From JBBQVO01 sp038211505 (lineage in GTDB: Bacteria > Chloroflexota > Dehalococcoidia > DSTF01 > JACRBR01), in the NCBI GenBank assembly GCA_038211505.1, contig JBBQVO010000018.1:1-29190 (forward strand): 29,190 nucleotides of DNA, written 5' to 3'. This document shows, in pieces, positions 27,456-29,190 of the stretch (the stretch's first letter is position 1; each line of letters opens with the position of its first letter). The notes under the pieces were generated by a model, which made no database searches, was not told the DNA's origin, and saw only the letters and a program-made list of their open reading frames with translations. Position numbers and translations under genes: made by a program.

Positions 27456-28024
27456 CGCGCCACCCCCCTCCCCGGCGAGCCTTCGGCCGCTTCTTCGACT
27501 TCGGCCACGCGCACGTACTCTTCACCATCAGTCTCTTCGAGGCGCACCTGCACGTCGTCAGACCGCGACGTCGGGATATTCTTGCCGACGAAGTCGGCGC
27601 GAATCGGCAGCTCACGGTGGCCGCGGTCGATGAGCACCGCGAACTGAATGCGATCAGGGCGGCCGTAGTCGATCAGAGCGTCGAGCGCGGCGCGGACGGT
27701 GCGGCCGGTGTAGAGCACGTCATCGATGAGGACCACGCGCTTGCCGGCGATCTCCGGCAGGTCGCTGGGCTGGATGTTGACGCTCGGGCCGCGCTTGGGG
27801 AGATCGTCGCGGTAGAGGCCGATATCGAGCGTGCCGACGGGCACGTCATCACCCTCGAACTCCCGGATCGCGCGGGCGATGCGATGCGCCAGCGGCACGC
27901 CGCGCGTCAGCATGCCGACGAAGACCAGATCTTCGGTACCGCGGTTGTGCTCGACAATCTCGTGGGCGATGCGCGTGACGGCTCGGCGGATATCCGCGGC
28001 CGACATGACAGCTGTTTCGCGCAT
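27452..28024 (-). CDS. pyrR: PyrR: pyr mRNA-binding attenuation regulator / uracil phosphoribosyltransferase
   Basis: PyrR binds pyr leader RNA when UMP or UTP is plentiful and lowers expression. It also resembles phosphoribosyltransferases. The PRPP-binding signature VVLIDDVLYTGRTVRAA is complete, preceded by VGMLTRGVPLAHRIA and VGTLDIGLYRDD and followed by AVLIDRGHRELPIRADFVGKNIPT, all typical of PyrR. I start at the ATG at 28024, 7 nt after AGGAGG; a TTG one codon earlier is less likely. The C-terminus has an acidic tail (EEAAEGSPGRG) of about ten extra residues. It heads the pyr cluster and its own leader carries the PyrR site. Confidence 0.96.
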   Translation of the reverse strand: MRETAVMSAADIRRAVTRIAHEIVEHNRGTEDLVFVGMLTRGVPLAHRIARAIREFEGDDVPVGTLDIGLYRDDLPKRGPSVNIQPSDLPEIAGKRVVLIDDVLYTGRTVRAALDALIDYGRPDRIQFAVLIDRGHRELPIRADFVGKNIPTSRSDDVQVRLEETDGEEYVRVAEVEEAAEGSPGRGVAR

Positions 28025-28107
28025 CAAAAAACCTCCTGTCCCGCAGAGGGGTCGGAGGTTGCATCTTTGTGCGCGGACTGGCGCTGCCCGAAGGTGTGGC
28101 AGTTCAT
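28024..28107 (-). CDS. Candidate 27-codon leader peptide of the pyr operon
   Basis: An ATG at 28107 is preceded at 7 nt by GGAAGG, which is the 3' part of the PyrR-binding stem. The ORF encodes MNCHTFGQRQSAHKD and continues ATSDPSAGQEVF, running through the whole terminator-like hairpin. Its TGA overlaps the pyrR ATG (TGATG). Translating it would unfold the hairpin and bring ribosomes to the pyrR start. Coding is inferred from position only. Confidence 0.45.
   Translation of the reverse strand: MNCHTFGQRQSAHKDATSDPSAGQEVF
28026..28060 (-). terminator. Attenuator hairpin with U6 tail that also holds the pyrR Shine-Dalgarno
   Basis: AACCTCC (28060-28054) pairs with GGAGGTT (28036-28030), a 7-bp stem; the T-run covers 28031-28026, just before G-ATG of pyrR. 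AGGAGG, the only ribosome site, is in the 3' arm. The same fold could stop transcription or block translation. A middle part, GACCCCTCTGCGGGAC, can pair with the PyrR loop upstream (GUCC, AGAG and GG blocks), suggesting an antiterminator. Confidence 0.65.
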
Positions 28108-28112
28108 CGAAG

Positions 28113-28146
28113 TTCCTTCCCGGCCTCTCTGGACCGGATTAAAGGT
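28113..28146 (-). promoter_or_regulatory. PyrR-binding RNA loop
   Basis: The leader reads CCTTTAATCCGG, TCCAGAGAGG, CCGGGAAGGAA. The conserved UCCAGAGAGG loop lies on a CCGG/CCGG stem, with a lower CCTT/AAGG stem, closely matching the PyrR site known from Bacillus pyr leaders. It begins about 20 nt after the predicted transcript start. Confidence 0.85.
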
Positions 28147-28171
28147 TGCTGCGCGTTGCAGTGCTTCAGCG

Positions 28172-28201
28172 ATTGTAGATCGCCTCGACCGCTTGTGACA
28201 A
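28172..28201 (-). promoter_or_regulatory. Sigma-70-like promoter of the pyr operon
   Basis: TTGTCA (28201-28196) and TACAAT (28177-28172), each 5/6 to consensus, are spaced 18 nt apart. The predicted start near 28165 gives a leader of about 140 nt containing the PyrR loop, leader ORF and hairpin. Confidence 0.65.
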
Positions 28202-28223
28202 CCGCGCACGATTGCGCGTCATG

Positions 28224-28457
28224 TCAGCCTGACGCCCGCAAGTCCGAGAACTGGCGCAGCGCCCGCCGTCCCAACTGAATCGCCTTGGCGGTCGCGATGC
28301 TACCAACGATGACGGCGACAATCGTCGATTCCGGATACATAAGCAAAGGTTCGGAATGAGCGTCCGGTCTCGGTGGCGATATGATCACGGCAACGTTGTA
28401 GGCAACGACGCATCCACACAGTAAAGCTACGAATGTCGATACGATTGCGTCACGCAA
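28224..28457 (-). CDS. Small two-helix membrane protein, hypothetical
   Basis: A 77-residue frame encodes two hydrophobic helices (IVSTFVALLCGCVVAYNVAVII and STIVAVIVGSIATAKAIQL) with a proline-rich loop and a basic tail. I know no family for it. The start is TTG with only a weak ribosome site. The membrane-protein pattern is the only support; it ends 23 nt before the pyr promoter. Confidence 0.4.
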   Translation of the reverse strand: MRDAIVSTFVALLCGCVVAYNVAVIISPPRPDAHSEPLLMYPESTIVAVIVGSIATAKAIQLGRRALRQFSDLRASG

Positions 28458-28590
28458 ACGGTCGCTCTGGCTTATTGGCCGAGGGACGGGCGATCCCGAT
28501 GGCGATCAGACATGGGCCGAAAATTCTTGGCGGCCATCGCCGACGAAGTCGTCCATCATCGCCATGCTGTCACCCGTGGCGCCGAACGGC

Positions 28591-29190
28591 CTAGGCGCGA
28601 GCGCGGCGGCGCCAGGCAGCCGCGCCGACGGCCAGCAACACGATCGCAGAGACTATGCGGTGCGCCATCATCTCGCTGCCCGTGTGACCGACGGTAAAGT
28701 CGACGGGAAGTCGAATCAGCATCAGGCCCTCGAACAGCTCGCGAATCGGCAGCGTGAGGACCGGGTACTGCCACGATGCGGACGCCGTGCCCACGATGCC
28801 CGCGACCGCAGCGCTCCAGAGCGCGGCCGCCGGCATGAGCCCCAGCCATTGCAGCCGCTTTGGCAAGATCAGCGACGGGATGCCTTCGGGCGAGAACGCG
28901 GTGATCATCGCCACCATCACCGGCATCAGCGGCCCAGGATAGATGAGGAAGTTGTCCTCCCAGAACGTCGGCGCGAACTTCTTCTTGTAGTGGTTCAGCG
29001 ACTGGAAGCTGTAGACGAAATTGACCTTCGAGCACAGCGTCTTCGCGATCAATCGCACGAGCCGGAACTTGCCGTACGGCTGTTCGGCGGCGCCCTTCAG
29101 CGGCGATGTGCCGAGGCTGAACAGTGCCAGGCCGTCGCGCTTCGCGACGAGCCGCGCTTCTTCGATGAGCAGCTCGGTCGTGCCGTACGG
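28591..29190 (-). CDS. MprF-like DUF2156 (phosphatidylglycerol lysyltransferase C-terminal domain) protein, 5' end outside window
   Basis: The frame is open to the window edge and gives 199 residues. It starts inside the domain with YGTTELLIEEEARLVAKRDG, then LALFSLGTSPL, and VNFVYSFQSLNHYKKKFAPTFWEDNFLIYPG, the fksL-yK-KF-P-W pattern of the GNAT-like DUF2156 fold found in MprF and related proteins. After it come hydrophobic segments (LMPAAALWSAAVAGIVG, IVSAIVLLAVGAAAW) and a basic end, which is less usual since MprF helices precede the domain. MprF transfers amino acids from tRNA to lipids; substrate here is unproved. The 133-nt gap to the next gene is featureless. Confidence 0.75.
   Translation of the reverse strand, partial: PYGTTELLIEEARLVAKRDGLALFSLGTSPLKGAAEQPYGKFRLVRLIAKTLCSKVNFVYSFQSLNHYKKKFAPTFWEDNFLIYPGPLMPVMVAMITAFSPEGIPSLILPKRLQWLGLMPAAALWSAAVAGIVGTASASWQYPVLTLPIRELFEGLMLIRLPVDFTVGHTGSEMMAHRIVSAIVLLAVGAAAWRRRARA

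Noticed and set aside
28108..28209. Upstream part of the leader frame (34 extra codons)
   Set aside because: It spans the promoter and PyrR loop, so it lies partly before the transcript start; only the part from 28107 is kept.

Overview
The window comes from a GC-rich bacterial chromosome. Genes are dense, starts are often GTG or TTG, and stop/start overlaps of the ATGA or GTGA type are common. The rpsB-tsf-pyrH-frr-uppS-cdsA order, the very short EF-Ts (171 aa), the prfA-prmC pair and the dispersed short repeats suggest Chloroflexota. That placement is inference; no rRNA or tRNA gene is present to test it.

Layout. (1) Positions 1-3200, minus strand: the start of a GT4 glycosyltransferase, a translationally coupled NAD-dependent sugar epimerase, and an unrecognised secreted or anchored protein with a long Thr/Pro/Ala linker, together a cell-surface glycan neighbourhood. 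(2) 3540-9213, minus strand: prfA, a SelW/Rdx-like redoxin, prmC (reading on into an NTF2-like domain) and an alpha/beta-hydrolase, followed by a c-di-GMP protein (GGDEF-GAF-HD-GYP) split by two apparent single-base losses. (3) 9341-12734: a Cj0069-family (ATP-grasp-like) protein, a GNAT acetyltransferase, and a signal peptidase I domain joined to an extracellular Cache-like domain. (4) 12931-17578, plus strand: a promoter, a structured leader, then rpsB-tsf-pyrH-frr-uppS-cdsA (translation, UMP kinase, start of lipid-carrier and phospholipid synthesis). (5) 17637-28201, minus strand: a pyrimidine cluster pyrR-pyrB-pyrC-carA-(GNAT)-(membrane protein)-carB-pyrK-(DinB). (6) 28224-29190, minus strand: a small membrane protein and the C-terminal part of an MprF-like DUF2156 protein.

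The pyrimidine cluster encodes steps from bicarbonate and glutamine through carbamoyl phosphate (CarAB), carbamoyl aspartate (PyrB) and dihydroorotate (PyrC), plus the electron-transfer subunit of class 1B dihydroorotate dehydrogenase. PyrD, PyrE and PyrF are not in the window. The pyrR leader is the most striking regulatory region. It holds a strong promoter, a near-consensus PyrR-binding loop, a 27-codon leader ORF whose Shine-Dalgarno lies in the PyrR stem and whose stop overlaps the pyrR start, and a hairpin that both resembles an intrinsic terminator and contains the pyrR Shine-Dalgarno.

Two themes run across the window. Four loci between 3190 and 6975 look as if a single G is missing, which points to assembly or long-read indels as well as possible biology. 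Heptanucleotide-based tandem repeats occur at four places, two of them inside essential genes (uppS, pyrK).
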